Notes: generated from the letters alone by a model not told the origin. 64,000 bases of DNA from Negativicoccus massiliensis (GCA_900155405.1 LT700188.1:620001-684000); one strand, 5' to 3'; shown: positions 33,989 to 42,167, counted from the first letter of the stretch. Numbers and translations: made by a program.

Positions 33989-34130
33989 ATGGTTTTTTAT
34001 TTCCAATAGTAAAAGAAGGTATGACGTCAACATGCCAACGCGAACGGAGTTTTACCGACGGCGCGCCGGCGTAAAACGTCATAGTGTGACTTACACTGCG
34101 CGCCATGTTTTGCGACCATATTTCGGCAAC

Positions 34131-34163
34131 AAAAAAAGATGGCGAAAAACCGCCATCTTTTTT
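34131..34163 (-). terminator. Terminator of the first OmpM gene
   Basis: Minus strand GATGGCG, six-base loop, CGCCATC, with A- and T-runs of six to seven, 13 bases after the stop. Nearly the same hairpin follows the second OmpM gene. Confidence 0.9.
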
Positions 34164-34175
34164 ATAGTCACCAAA

Positions 34176-35714
34176 TTAGAATTTGTAGGTCAATTGTACT
34201 TTGGTGAGGTCGTCGAGGTCAGCGCCGTCTTTGGTTTCCGCGCTGAATGTGCGGAGACCTTCGAGTTTAACGTTTTCAGCAACGACTACGCCGAAGCCCG
34301 CTGCCCAGGATTCGGTGTTGTTCAGGTATTTGCCCGTGCGGAGAGCGCCCGAGCCGCCGAGGTAGGAATCCGGTTCCGCGTCAACATAGTCAACGAAGAT
34401 GTTGAAGCTGCCCGGTTTCTTCATGTTCGCATGACCGAAGTCAACGCGAGCGGTCCAGAATTCAGCGTCGTCACGATCTTTCCAACCAACGTTGAAGTAG
34501 TCGCCCGAGAGAGCGAAGTCTTCGTTCAGACCGAAGATCGCGCCCGCGCCCCAGATGTCATCCAAGCCGGCCGAGTCAACTTTGTTGCCGTTCGGAGCGA
34601 TGTAGGTGCCGAGAATGCGGAAGTTGTGGCCGTTGTAACCCAAAGTACCATAGGTCATTTCTACCGACTTCGGATTGTCAAGAAGGTCTTTGTTACCCGC
34701 TACATATTCGTCATATGCAGCTTTCGCTTCTTTGTAGGACGCTTCTACAGAAGCTTTTTGCAACTGAGCATTATCAAATTTTGTCTTAGCATTGGCTTCA
34801 ATAGTTTTAGCTCTGTTCAATGCTTTCTGGTTTGCGTCCGATTCGTCCGCATCATATGCAGCCTGCGCTTTAGCCGTCGCTTTCTGTGCGAATTCATAAG
34901 CGTCTTTCGTCAAAGCAAGGTTATGATCCGCAATTTCATTGGCGTCTTTTGCACCAGCAACCTGAGCCTGAAATTCTTTATATTGAACAGGTTGCGGAAG
35001 TTTCATTTCTTTCGCATAACCGTAGCCGACGGAAGCGGTTACTTCATCGGTCGCTTTGTATTGGAGACGAACGCCGTCGAAAGCGTCATCGTACCAGTAA
35101 CCGGTCGCGCCGAATTTTTCGCCGTAACGACCCGCGGTCAGGTGCAGACCGTCGGTCAGTTCATGGTCAATATACAAGCGGTCGAGATCCAAATCCGGAT
35201 CTTCTTTGTCGCTGTCAAAACCGAAGTTACCCGAGGTAATGCGAGCGGTTGCTGTGGTCTTGTCCGCTACTTTCGCGTTAAACTGGAGGCGAGCACGCAT
35301 ATCGAAGTTGTCGTCATCGCCGTCATCTACCCAGCGAACACGAGCGTCACCGGTCACTTTTACGTTGCCGACGCGGTTTTCCAAGTTGGAAACGCGTACG
35401 CCGAGGCTGTTCAGTTCGTTCGCGAATTCGTCAGCCAAACGGTTCAATTGCGCCTGTTGTTCCGCGTTCAACTGATCCTGTTTCACCATCGCGCGAGCGA
35501 CCATCTGCGCCATTTCATAGCGGGTGATGTTCTGCTGGCCTTTGAATTCTCCATCCGGATATCCTTCGACTACGCCTTCAGCGGCGAGTTGGGATACTGC
35601 CTGGTAAGCCCAGTCGTTCGGAGTTACATCCGAGAACGGATTCGGGGCCGCGAATGCTGTCGTTGCGCCGAGGACGCAAGCAGCTGCCAATACTGTTGCC
35701 AATTTTTTGTTCAT
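34176..35714 (-). CDS. ompM: OmpM-type SLH-domain outer-membrane porin, copy A
   Basis: A 512-residue outer-membrane protein. Signal peptide (about 1-22, ending AFAA); SLH domain (about 24-80, FSDVTPNDWAYQAV to ITRYEMAQMVARAM) that in Negativicutes binds polyaminated peptidoglycan; a periplasmic coiled coil (about 80-115); then a beta-barrel ending in aromatic KVQLTYKF. Between barrel strands lies an Ala/Lys/Asp-rich helical insert (about residues 237-350, bases 34664-35006) unlike that of copy B. It tethers the outer membrane and forms a pore. ATG 35714, ten bases after AAAGGAG. Own promoter, structured leader and terminator. Confidence 0.93.
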   Translation of the reverse strand: MNKKLATVLAAACVLGATTAFAAPNPFSDVTPNDWAYQAVSQLAAEGVVEGYPDGEFKGQQNITRYEMAQMVARAMVKQDQLNAEQQAQLNRLADEFANELNSLGVRVSNLENRVGNVKVTGDARVRWVDDGDDDNFDMRARLQFNAKVADKTTATARITSGNFGFDSDKEDPDLDLDRLYIDHELTDGLHLTAGRYGEKFGATGYWYDDAFDGVRLQYKATDEVTASVGYGYAKEMKLPQPVQYKEFQAQVAGAKDANEIADHNLALTKDAYEFAQKATAKAQAAYDADESDANQKALNRAKTIEANAKTKFDNAQLQKASVEASYKEAKAAYDEYVAGNKDLLDNPKSVEMTYGTLGYNGHNFRILGTYIAPNGNKVDSAGLDDIWGAGAIFGLNEDFALSGDYFNVGWKDRDDAEFWTARVDFGHANMKKPGSFNIFVDYVDAEPDSYLGGSGALRTGKYLNNTESWAAGFGVVVAENVKLEGLRTFSAETKDGADLDDLTKVQLTYKF

Positions 35715-35753
35715 AATTGACACTCTCCTTTGCAAAATGTCGGCAAATTTGTC

Positions 35754-35827
35754 AGAGCGTCATGGTGCGAGTGACCTTGTTTCCTCTACCTTTCGCTCTT
35801 CGGTACACAGTTGCCGTGACTATGTAC
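35754..35827 (-). promoter_or_regulatory. Structured 5' leader of ompM copy A (two hairpins)
   Basis: Hairpin 1 (35827-35803): GTACATAGT pairs with ACTGTGTAC (nine pairs, one U-G), loop CACGGCA. Hairpin 2 (35799-35754): AGAGCG pairs with CGCTCT and encloses a 27-nt core at 35790-35764. The core is GGTAGAGGAAAC then an A then AGGTCACTCGCACC. Copy B has the same core with one change. The element ends about 40 bases before the start codon. Confidence 0.6.
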
Positions 35828-35834
35828 TGGGTTC

Positions 35835-35863
35835 ATTGTAACACCATTAAATTTGAAATGCAA
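35835..35863 (-). promoter_or_regulatory. Promoter of ompM copy A
   Basis: Minus strand TTGCAT (35863-35858), 17-base spacer, TACAAT (35840-35835). It gives a leader of about 115 bases. The stretch 35864-35945 upstream is A+T rich with no gene. Confidence 0.82.
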
Positions 35864-35945
35864 ATACGTAATGAAAAAATTTTATTTCATTTGTATTTTG
35901 ATGAGACAAATTTTCTCATTATCCAATGCGTTTCATTTTTCGCAC

Positions 35946-35977
35946 AAAAAAAGATGGCGGAAAACCGCCATCTTTTT
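35946..35977 (-). terminator. Terminator of the second OmpM gene
   Basis: Minus strand GATGGCGG, AAAA-type loop with TTTT on the other strand, CCGCCATC, then seven T. Eight-bp stem, 17 bases after the stop. Confidence 0.9.
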
Positions 35978-35994
35978 GGATTGCTTTGTTCCGA

Positions 35995-37419
35995 TCAGAA
36001 CTTGTAGGACAATTGTACTTTGGTGAGGTCGTCAAGATCAGCGCCGTCTTTGGTTTCCGCGCTGAATGTGCGGAGACCTTCAAGTTTGACGTTTTCAGCA
36101 ACGACTACGCCGAAGCCCGCGCCCCAGGATTCGGTGTTGTTCAGGTAGCTCGAAGTGCGGAGCGAACCCGTGCCGCCGAAGTACGATCCCTGTTCCGCGT
36201 CAACATAGTCAACGAAGATGTTGAAGCTGCCCGGTTTCTTCAGGTCCGCGTGACCGAAATCAACGCGAGCGTTCCAGAAGTCAGCGTCGTCATGATCTTT
36301 GTAACCGACGTTGAAGTAGTCGCCGGAGAGCGAGAAGTCTTCGTTCAGACCGACAATCGCGCCCGCGCCCCAGATGTCATCCAAGCCGGCCGCGTCCACT
36401 TTGCTGCCGTTCGGAGCGATGTAGGTACCGAGCACGCGGAAGTTGCTGCCGTTGTAGCCCAAAGTACCATAGGTCATTTCCGGACTTTCCAGATCGTTTT
36501 CGCCATTAAACGCCTTGTCTAATGCTTCTTGAGCAAGTTCTACATCATGCGTACGAACTCCCAACATCATGTTGGTTTCGTAAATGGCGTATTGATCACC
36601 GGATGCGACGGCGGCGTCATATTCTTTTTGCGCCTGCGCCAACGCATTTTGCGCCGCTTTCAAATTATCATTCAGCTCTATAACTTGCGGAGCCGCTTTC
36701 AGATCCATGCCTTTCGCGTAGCCGTAGCCGACGGAAGCGGTTACTTCATCGGTCGCTTTGTATTGGAGACGTACGCCGTCGAAAGCGTCATCATACCAGT
36801 AGCCGGTCGCGCCGAATTTTTCGCCGTAACGGCCGCCGGTCAGGTGCAGACCGTCGCTCAGTTCATGGTCAACATACAAGCGGTCGAGATCCAAGTCCGG
36901 ATCTTCTTTGTCGCTGTCAAAACCGAAGTTACCCGAGGTAATGCGAGCGGTTGCTGTGGTCTTGTCCGCTACTTTCGCGTTAAACTGGAGGCGAGCACGC
37001 ATATCGAAGTTGTCGTCATCACCGTCATCTACCCAGCGAACACGAGCGTCACCGGTCATTTTTACGTTGCCGACGCGATCTTCCAAGTTGGAAACGCGTA
37101 CGCCGAGGCTGTTCAGTTCATTCGCGAATTCGTCAGCCAAACGGTTCAATTGCGCCTGCTGTTCCGCGTTCAACTGATCCTGTTTTACCATCGCGCGAGC
37201 GACCATCTGCGCCATTTCATAGCGGGTGATGTTCTGCTGGCCTTTGAATGTTCCGTCCGGGTAGCCTTCGACTACGCCTTCAGCGGCGAGTTGGGATACT
37301 GCCTGGTACGCCCAATCGTTCGGAGTTACATCCGAGAACGGATTCGGGGCCGCGAATGCTGTCGTTGCGCCGAGGACGCAAGCAGCTGCCAATACTGTTG
37401 CCAATTTTTTATTCATCAT
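35995..37419 (-). CDS. ompM: OmpM-type SLH-domain outer-membrane porin, copy B
   Basis: A 474-residue paralogue of the downstream gene. Signal peptide, SLH domain, coiled coil, first barrel strands and C-terminal third are almost the same as copy A, ending KVQLSYKF. The helical insert (about 76 residues, bases 36481-36708) is unrelated in sequence and shorter, with heptad-like NLKAAQNALAQAQKEYDAAV. The start is the first of two ATGs (37419), ten bases after AAAGGAG. High codon regularity and strong control signals suggest abundant expression. Confidence 0.93.
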   Translation of the reverse strand: MMNKKLATVLAAACVLGATTAFAAPNPFSDVTPNDWAYQAVSQLAAEGVVEGYPDGTFKGQQNITRYEMAQMVARAMVKQDQLNAEQQAQLNRLADEFANELNSLGVRVSNLEDRVGNVKMTGDARVRWVDDGDDDNFDMRARLQFNAKVADKTTATARITSGNFGFDSDKEDPDLDLDRLYVDHELSDGLHLTGGRYGEKFGATGYWYDDAFDGVRLQYKATDEVTASVGYGYAKGMDLKAAPQVIELNDNLKAAQNALAQAQKEYDAAVASGDQYAIYETNMMLGVRTHDVELAQEALDKAFNGENDLESPEMTYGTLGYNGSNFRVLGTYIAPNGSKVDAAGLDDIWGAGAIVGLNEDFSLSGDYFNVGYKDHDDADFWNARVDFGHADLKKPGSFNIFVDYVDAEQGSYFGGTGSLRTSSYLNNTESWGAGFGVVVAENVKLEGLRTFSAETKDGADLDDLTKVQLSYKF

Positions 37420-37463
37420 AATTGACACTCTCCTTTGAGTTCAAAATTTCGACAGAAAGTTTT

Positions 37464-37539
37464 CAGAGTGTCGCGGTGCGAGTGACCTGGTTTCCTCTAC
37501 CCTCGACTCTGTCAGCAGCGTCTGCCGTCTCGCTTACTG
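37464..37539 (-). promoter_or_regulatory. Structured 5' leader of ompM copy B (two hairpins)
   Basis: Hairpin 1 (37539-37513): CAG..AGCG pairs with CGCT..CTG around loop AGACGGCAGA. Hairpin 2 (37511-37464): CAGAGT pairs with ACTCTG and encloses the 27-nt core (37501-37475), which is 26/27 identical to copy A. The closing stem differs in sequence from copy A but still pairs. Confidence 0.6.
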
Positions 37540-37546
37540 TGTTTAC

Positions 37547-37575
37547 ATCGTACCATTTGGAAAGCGCGAAATCAA
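37547..37575 (-). promoter_or_regulatory. Promoter of ompM copy B
   Basis: Minus strand TTGATT (37575-37570), 17-base spacer, TACGAT (37552-37547). A TTGACA at about 37637 with a poor -10 might be a second promoter. Nothing else is recognised in 37576-37695. Confidence 0.75.
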
Positions 37576-37695
37576 GCAGTTTACAAGGGTTTTTAGCCAT
37601 TTTGAAAACTTTTAATTTTATTCTAGTACCAATGTCAATTTCTATTTTTACGCTCATTTTTTAATATTTAGCCCGATCCGCCGCGCGGCGCAAAG

Positions 37696-37730
37696 AAAAA
37701 GCCTCTCATCTCGTGACAAGATGAGAGGCT
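37696..37730 (-). terminator. Terminator of the DUF3825 gene
   Basis: Minus strand AGCCTCTCATCT, seven-base loop, AGATGAGAGGCT, then five T. A perfect 12-bp stem. Confidence 0.92.
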
Positions 37731-37745
37731 AAATTAAAATGTGTT

Positions 37746-39272
37746 TTAGTTTTCTTCATTCGCGGCGAGATAGGCTTTCATCAGCCACAGGCTATCGATC
37801 GGTCGCACGATACGCGCGTCAACGTACGCCATTTTCGGAGTCAACAGCGTGTGCGCCTGATAATTTCCCGCCGGCGTAATGCCTACGACCAACGCGCCGT
37901 AAGCGATGTCGTCATCACGGAAACGGTACAAGGGAAGGATGACGCTCATCGTGTTTTTGCCGGGATAATAGACGGGAATAGCGATGGCGGGGTTTTGATC
38001 CACGCGGTCGCGCGCGACTTTCACATGCTCTTCCAAACGGTCGAGCAGGCGATTTTGCCATTCCTCATGCTCGGCTACCAATGTGCCGAGTTTGTAATTT
38101 TGTTGGGTGACGCCTTCGCGGTCGCCCTGCTCTTGCAAGCGACGACGCTGCACGAGGATATTTTTCAACGGCGATTTGGTATCGCGGTCGCTTTCGTCAA
38201 TCAGCGTGTCTTCGGGCAAACGTCCCGCGTTGGCAATCACGATATGCTGGAAGTCGACATCCAGCTCCGTATCGCGGCCGATCTGCTGCAAGCGCGGGTC
38301 GAGCGCGTAGTCCGCTTTTTCCGGAAATTCGACGAATTTTTCGCTGAGAATTTTGCCGTCGCCCGTGCCGCGAATGCAGAACGCGCGATAGACCCATTCC
38401 TGACGGTAACCGGATTCACGCGCGAATAAGGCGTAAATCTCGTTATCCCGATTGTCGACGAGGCCGGTGTTGAAAGCGGCGTAGCAGTTGTCCAGAGAGT
38501 AGACGATTTTGTTCTCGGTCTGCAGACGGTAAAACGTATAGTTTATATAGCTCGCCAAGCTGGCATTGTGAGTGTCGTTCGAAAAATACCATGGCTCGCT
38601 CTTCATCATCTTATATAAGTCGTTATAAAACTCAACTTCCGCGCCGAGCCAGGCGAATTGCCGCAACGCGACGTTCGGGCCGACCTCTTCACCGCCGGGC
38701 GCGCCGCCCGCGATTTCCGGCGGCAACGCGTCGACGATGCGATGCGCCGTTTTCACCGAATTGTTTTTCGCTATTTTCTTCGCCGCTCCGTTGCCTTCCG
38801 TCGCTTGTGCGGCGTTATTTTGCTTCGCCGACGATTTCGGTGATTGCTTGACCGTCTCCGGTTGGTTCGACGGCACTTGAATGACTCGTTGCGTCGTGGG
38901 CGTCAATGTTTTGGCGAGTTTGCCGTTCTTCGCGCGCGCGGGTTTACGCCGTTCCTTTTTGACTTCGCCTGTCGCCGCCGCTTCCGTTTCATTGACTTCG
39001 CTTAAATACCAAATCCACTGCGGATTTTTCTCGCGGTAGGAGTCGGCGTTGGGAATGTAACGAACCGTGACCGCCTTGCCGGTGACGCTGGGGCGATTCA
39101 GCAGGTACGCGACTTCCTCATCCTTCCGTTCAGTGAGAGTGCCGTTTTCGCGAGCGCTGAGGTAACTTTCTTCGAGTAAATTATAATAGTCTATTCTTTC
39201 GTTACCGTAGAGCTTGCGCAAACGATTCCAACTGGTGGAGGGAATGCAGGCTTTGTTTTTAATTCCTGCCAC
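37746..39272 (-). CDS. DUF3825 domain protein
   Basis: A 508-residue soluble protein without signal peptide. An N-terminal region (about 1-90) contains SWNRLRKLYGNERIDYYNLL. A Lys/Ala/Pro/Asn-rich, probably disordered linker covers about 95-190. A DUF3825 domain runs from about 202 to the end, recognised by GAEVEFYNDLYKMM, NYTFYRLQTENKIVYS and CYAAFNTGLVDNRDNEIYALF. DUF3825 occurs with OST-HTH/RNA-binding modules in other proteins, but its activity is not established. The start is GTG 39272, just after AAGGAGG; the frame extends further upstream but has no ribosome binding site there. A single-gene unit with its own promoter and terminator. Confidence 0.8.
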   Translation of the reverse strand: MAGIKNKACIPSTSWNRLRKLYGNERIDYYNLLEESYLSARENGTLTERKDEEVAYLLNRPSVTGKAVTVRYIPNADSYREKNPQWIWYLSEVNETEAAATGEVKKERRKPARAKNGKLAKTLTPTTQRVIQVPSNQPETVKQSPKSSAKQNNAAQATEGNGAAKKIAKNNSVKTAHRIVDALPPEIAGGAPGGEEVGPNVALRQFAWLGAEVEFYNDLYKMMKSEPWYFSNDTHNASLASYINYTFYRLQTENKIVYSLDNCYAAFNTGLVDNRDNEIYALFARESGYRQEWVYRAFCIRGTGDGKILSEKFVEFPEKADYALDPRLQQIGRDTELDVDFQHIVIANAGRLPEDTLIDESDRDTKSPLKNILVQRRRLQEQGDREGVTQQNYKLGTLVAEHEEWQNRLLDRLEEHVKVARDRVDQNPAIAIPVYYPGKNTMSVILPLYRFRDDDIAYGALVVGITPAGNYQAHTLLTPKMAYVDARIVRPIDSLWLMKAYLAANEEN

Positions 39273-39303
39273 AGGACACCTCCTTATCTGTGTATACCCG
39301 TTT

Positions 39304-39312
39304 ATTATAGCA
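39304..39312 (-). promoter_or_regulatory. Extended -10 promoter of the DUF3825 gene
   Basis: Minus strand TGCTATAAT (39312-39304), perfect -10 with TG extension, about 32 bases before the GTG start. The -35 region is poor. Confidence 0.65.
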
Positions 39313-39378
39313 TACGGGCCGCGTTTTTTACTAAGCATGCGATATCGCGCGACCGTCGCCGAAAAATAATGACGCGAC

Positions 39379-39407
39379 AAAAAAGAGCGTCGATCGACGC
39401 TCTTTTT
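39379..39407 (-). terminator. Terminator of the TrpXYZ-like ABC operon
   Basis: AGAGCGTCGA followed by its complement TCGACGCTCT, flanked by six A and five T, overlapping the stop codon of the ATPase gene. Confidence 0.88.
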
Positions 39408-40194
39408 ATGCCAGGACCATGCTGTCGCTGAACGACGCCGCAGTTTCTTCAAATTTTTGCAACACGTCGGTGACGGTAAGGCTCTCTTTCTCCGCGCCTT
39501 TCACGTCCCAAATAATGCGTCCCTGATGCATCATGATCAGGCGATTCCCCAGCCGCAAGGCGTCGCGCATATTATGAGTGATCATCAGCGTGGTGAGTTG
39601 ATGTTCCCGCACGATGCGATCGGTGAGCGCCAATACTTTCGCCGCCGTTTTCGGATCCAACGCGGCGGTCGGTTCGTCCAAAAGCAAGAGTTTCGGACGT
39701 TGCAAGGTCGCCATCAATAAGGTGACGGCCTGGCGTTGTCCGCCCGATAAGAGCTCCATGCGCGTGAACAGACGATCTTCCAAACCCAGACCCAGCGTCG
39801 CCAAAAGTTCACGATAATGCTCCCGCTTGTCATTGCTGAACGCCCAACGCAGGGAGAGCGGCAAGCCGCGTTTCGCCGCGAGTATTAAATTTTCTTCCAC
39901 CATCATGCCGCCCGCCGTGCCTTGCAGCGGGTCTTGAAACACGCGACCGATGTAACGCGCGCGACGATGTTCCGAACAAGCGGTCACATCGCGACCGTCG
40001 ATGAGGATTTGTCCGTCATCGACCGGAAACGCGCCGGCGATCGCGTTCAAAAGGGTGGATTTGCCCGCGCCGTTGCCGCCGATCATCGTGCAGAAGTCGC
40101 CGGGTTGTAAATGCAAATCGCAGCCGTCTAACGCGACTTTCGCATTGACCGAGCCGGGGAAAAATGTTTTTTTGAGGTTCGTCACATGAAGCAT
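39406..40194 (-). CDS. ABC transporter ATP-binding protein (TrpZ-like)
   Basis: A 262-residue ATPase: Walker A GGNGAGKSTLL, Q-loop VFQDPLQGT, signature LSGGQRQAVTLLMA, Walker B LLLLDEPTAALD and His ITHNM. It powers the permease and binding protein upstream, which resemble the TrpXYZ/branched-chain-like uptake systems. The start is ATG 40194, overlapping the permease stop as TGATG; the longer frame to 40362 lies within the permease gene. Confidence 0.9.
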   Translation of the reverse strand: MLHVTNLKKTFFPGSVNAKVALDGCDLHLQPGDFCTMIGGNGAGKSTLLNAIAGAFPVDDGQILIDGRDVTACSEHRRARYIGRVFQDPLQGTAGGMMVEENLILAAKRGLPLSLRWAFSNDKREHYRELLATLGLGLEDRLFTRMELLSGGQRQAVTLLMATLQRPKLLLLDEPTAALDPKTAAKVLALTDRIVREHQLTTLMITHNMRDALRLGNRLIMMHQGRIIWDVKGAEKESLTVTDVLQKFEETAASFSDSMVLA

Positions 40195-41072
40195 CAGGCA
40201 CCTCGCTTCCCGGCCGACCATTGTTTTTGCAACAACGGCAAGGCCAACGCCAACGCCACCAAAACAGCGGTAAACAGTTTCAAATCGTTCGGCGGCATGC
40301 CCATGTACAAGACAACCGCGATCACGATGCGATACATAATCGAACCCAAAACAACGGAGCAAAGACTGTTTTTGAAACTGGAACGACCGAAGAGCACTTC
40401 GCCGATGATGACGGCCGCCAGACCGATCACGATCGTGCCGATGCCCATGCCGACATCGGCGAATCCCTGACTTTGCGCGACGAAAGCGCCGCAGAGCGCG
40501 ACCAACGCGTTGCTCAACAACATGCCCAACACGATCATGCCGTCCGTATTGACGCCGAGCGCGCGAATCATGCGCGGATTATTGCCCGTCGCGCGAATCG
40601 CCGTGCCGAGTTCGGTGCCGAAAAACCAATACAATAGCAAGCCGAAACCGACGGCCAACGCGAGCCCCGTCAGAAAAGGCGTCCACATCGGCGGCACGAA
40701 GCCGCCGGCTAAGTCAGTAAACACCGTGCGCGCGCGCAATAAAGAAATATTCGCTTTCCCCATGACATGCAAATTCACGGAGTAAAGCGCGATCATCGTT
40801 AAAATACCGGCCAAAAGCGCGGGGATTTTCAGTTTCGTATGCAAGAGCGCGGTGACCGTACCGGCCGCGGCGCCCGCCGCGAGTGACAAGAGCAGCGCCG
40901 TCCAGGGAGAGCCGCCGCCCGCGATCCACATCGCCGCGACCGCCGCGCCGAGAGGAAACGTTCCCTCCACGGAAAGGTCGGCGATGTCCAATACCCGAAA
41001 TGTCAAAAATACGCCGAGCGCCAGGAGCGACCAAATCAACCCCTGCGCCAAAGTGGCTATGAGTAAACTCAA
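40194..41072 (-). CDS. ABC transporter permease (TrpY-like)
   Basis: A 292-residue permease of the branched-chain/TrpY class with eight to nine helices. It includes DIADLSVEGTFPLGAA near the N-terminus and GTELGTAIRATGNNPRMIRALGVNTD, the loop contacting the ATPase. The start is TTG 41072, seven bases after GAAGGAG. Confidence 0.88.
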   Translation of the reverse strand: MSLLIATLAQGLIWSLLALGVFLTFRVLDIADLSVEGTFPLGAAVAAMWIAGGGSPWTALLLSLAAGAAAGTVTALLHTKLKIPALLAGILTMIALYSVNLHVMGKANISLLRARTVFTDLAGGFVPPMWTPFLTGLALAVGFGLLLYWFFGTELGTAIRATGNNPRMIRALGVNTDGMIVLGMLLSNALVALCGAFVAQSQGFADVGMGIGTIVIGLAAVIIGEVLFGRSSFKNSLCSVVLGSIMYRIVIAVVLYMGMPPNDLKLFTAVLVALALALPLLQKQWSAGKRGA

Positions 41073-41094
41073 ATTCGTTCTCCTTCCCGCGTTC

Positions 41095-42090
41095 CTATAC
41101 TTCCGTAAAACCGATATCCGTCGGCACGGTAACGCCCAACAATTCCGCCTGCGCGCGGTTCAGCACGGGAACGAGTTCCGTTTGCGTTTCAATCGGCATC
41201 GTTTCCGGTTTCGCTTCGCCCTTGAGAATTTGCGCGCCCATCATGCCCGCCCGCAAACCGAGCTTGTAGTAATCTACGGAAACCGACGCCAACGCGCCGT
41301 TTTTCACGTGCGCGATCTCGGCGCCGTAAACGGGAATGTTTTTTTCGTTCGTCACCGCGATCAACGCCGGTAACGCGGACGCCACCACATTATCCGTCGG
41401 CACGTATACCGCGTCGACTTGGCCCGTCATTTGATGCGCGGTCTGCGGAATATCGTTCACCGACGCCACCGTGAATTTTTTCACGGTCATGCCCAGCGCT
41501 TGCGCCGCCGGCTCCAATGCCTGTACTTGCAATTCGGAGTTGACCTCGCCCGCGTTATAGATGACGCCCAGCGTTTTGACCTGCGGCGTCAATTTCCGCA
41601 TCAGATCCAATTGCGCTTTCAAGTCGGTGCGGTCGCTCGTGCCGGTCACATTCGTTTGCGGTCGCGACTCGTCTTTGACAAGTCCCGACGCCGCGAAATC
41701 CGTCACGGCCGTCGCCACCACCGGTATTTCATGCGTGGCGTTCGCTACCGCTTGCGCCGCCGGCGTAGCCACCGCGTAAATCAGTTGTTTTTTGCTAAAT
41801 AAAAAATGCCGCACAATCGTATCCAAGTTAGACTGATCGCCTTGAGCGTTTTGGCTCTCCAGCGTATAATCAGCGCCCTCTTTCAGCCCCGCCTGCGTCA
41901 TGCCGTCAGCAATGCCGCGAGCCGCTTCATCGAGCGCCGGATGCTGCACAATCTGCACCAATCCGACCGAATACGTTGTACCGCTTTGTTTATGTTCGAC
42001 AGTCGCTCCACATCCCGCGAGCGCGCCGCACAATACTATGCCTGCCAATCCTACCCATGCTGCCTTTTTGAGACGGTTTTTCCCCATCAT
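41095..42090 (-). CDS. ABC transporter substrate-binding lipoprotein (TrpX-like)
   Basis: A 331-residue PF04392 (ABC_sub_bind) protein. Lipoprotein signal with lipobox LAGC (Cys about residue 27), then the type 1 periplasmic fold with VGLVQIVQHPALDEAARG, VTGTSDRTDLKAQLDL and NIPVYGAE. Homologues bind tryptophan in streptococci, but the ligand here is unproven. The start is placed at the second in-frame ATG (42090), six bases from GGGAAGG; 42096 is also possible. First gene of the operon. Confidence 0.85.
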   Translation of the reverse strand: MMGKNRLKKAAWVGLAGIVLCGALAGCGATVEHKQSGTTYSVGLVQIVQHPALDEAARGIADGMTQAGLKEGADYTLESQNAQGDQSNLDTIVRHFLFSKKQLIYAVATPAAQAVANATHEIPVVATAVTDFAASGLVKDESRPQTNVTGTSDRTDLKAQLDLMRKLTPQVKTLGVIYNAGEVNSELQVQALEPAAQALGMTVKKFTVASVNDIPQTAHQMTGQVDAVYVPTDNVVASALPALIAVTNEKNIPVYGAEIAHVKNGALASVSVDYYKLGLRAGMMGAQILKGEAKPETMPIETQTELVPVLNRAQAELLGVTVPTDIGFTEV

Positions 42091-42133
42091 TCTCATCCTT
42101 CCCTGCTACTCTGCTACTCATTCTACCATCCTG

Positions 42134-42167
42134 CTTATATTGCCATACGCTATCTGTCAAAAGATAG
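42134..42167 (-). promoter_or_regulatory. Possible promoter with overlapping inverted repeat, TrpXYZ-like operon
   Basis: Minus strand TTGACA (42160-42155), 15-base spacer, TATAAG (42139-42134). The spacer is short. CTATCT (42150-42155) and AGATAG (42162-42167) form a dyad over the -35 box, placed as a repressor site would be. No T-box or TRAP-type leader was recognised. Confidence 0.4.

Noticed and set aside
34032-35720. A 562-codon plus-strand open frame antisense to ompM copy A (and a 298-codon one at 36529-37425)
   Set aside because: They mirror ompM codon bias on the opposite strand, have no ribosome binding site or family motif, and are repeated only because the two ompM genes are paralogues.
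37275-37545. Riboswitch of a known class (lysine, SAM, cobalamin) in the ompM leaders
   Set aside because: GGTAGAGG recalls part of the lysine riboswitch, but the leader is only about 115-120 nt and lacks all other conserved elements of those classes.
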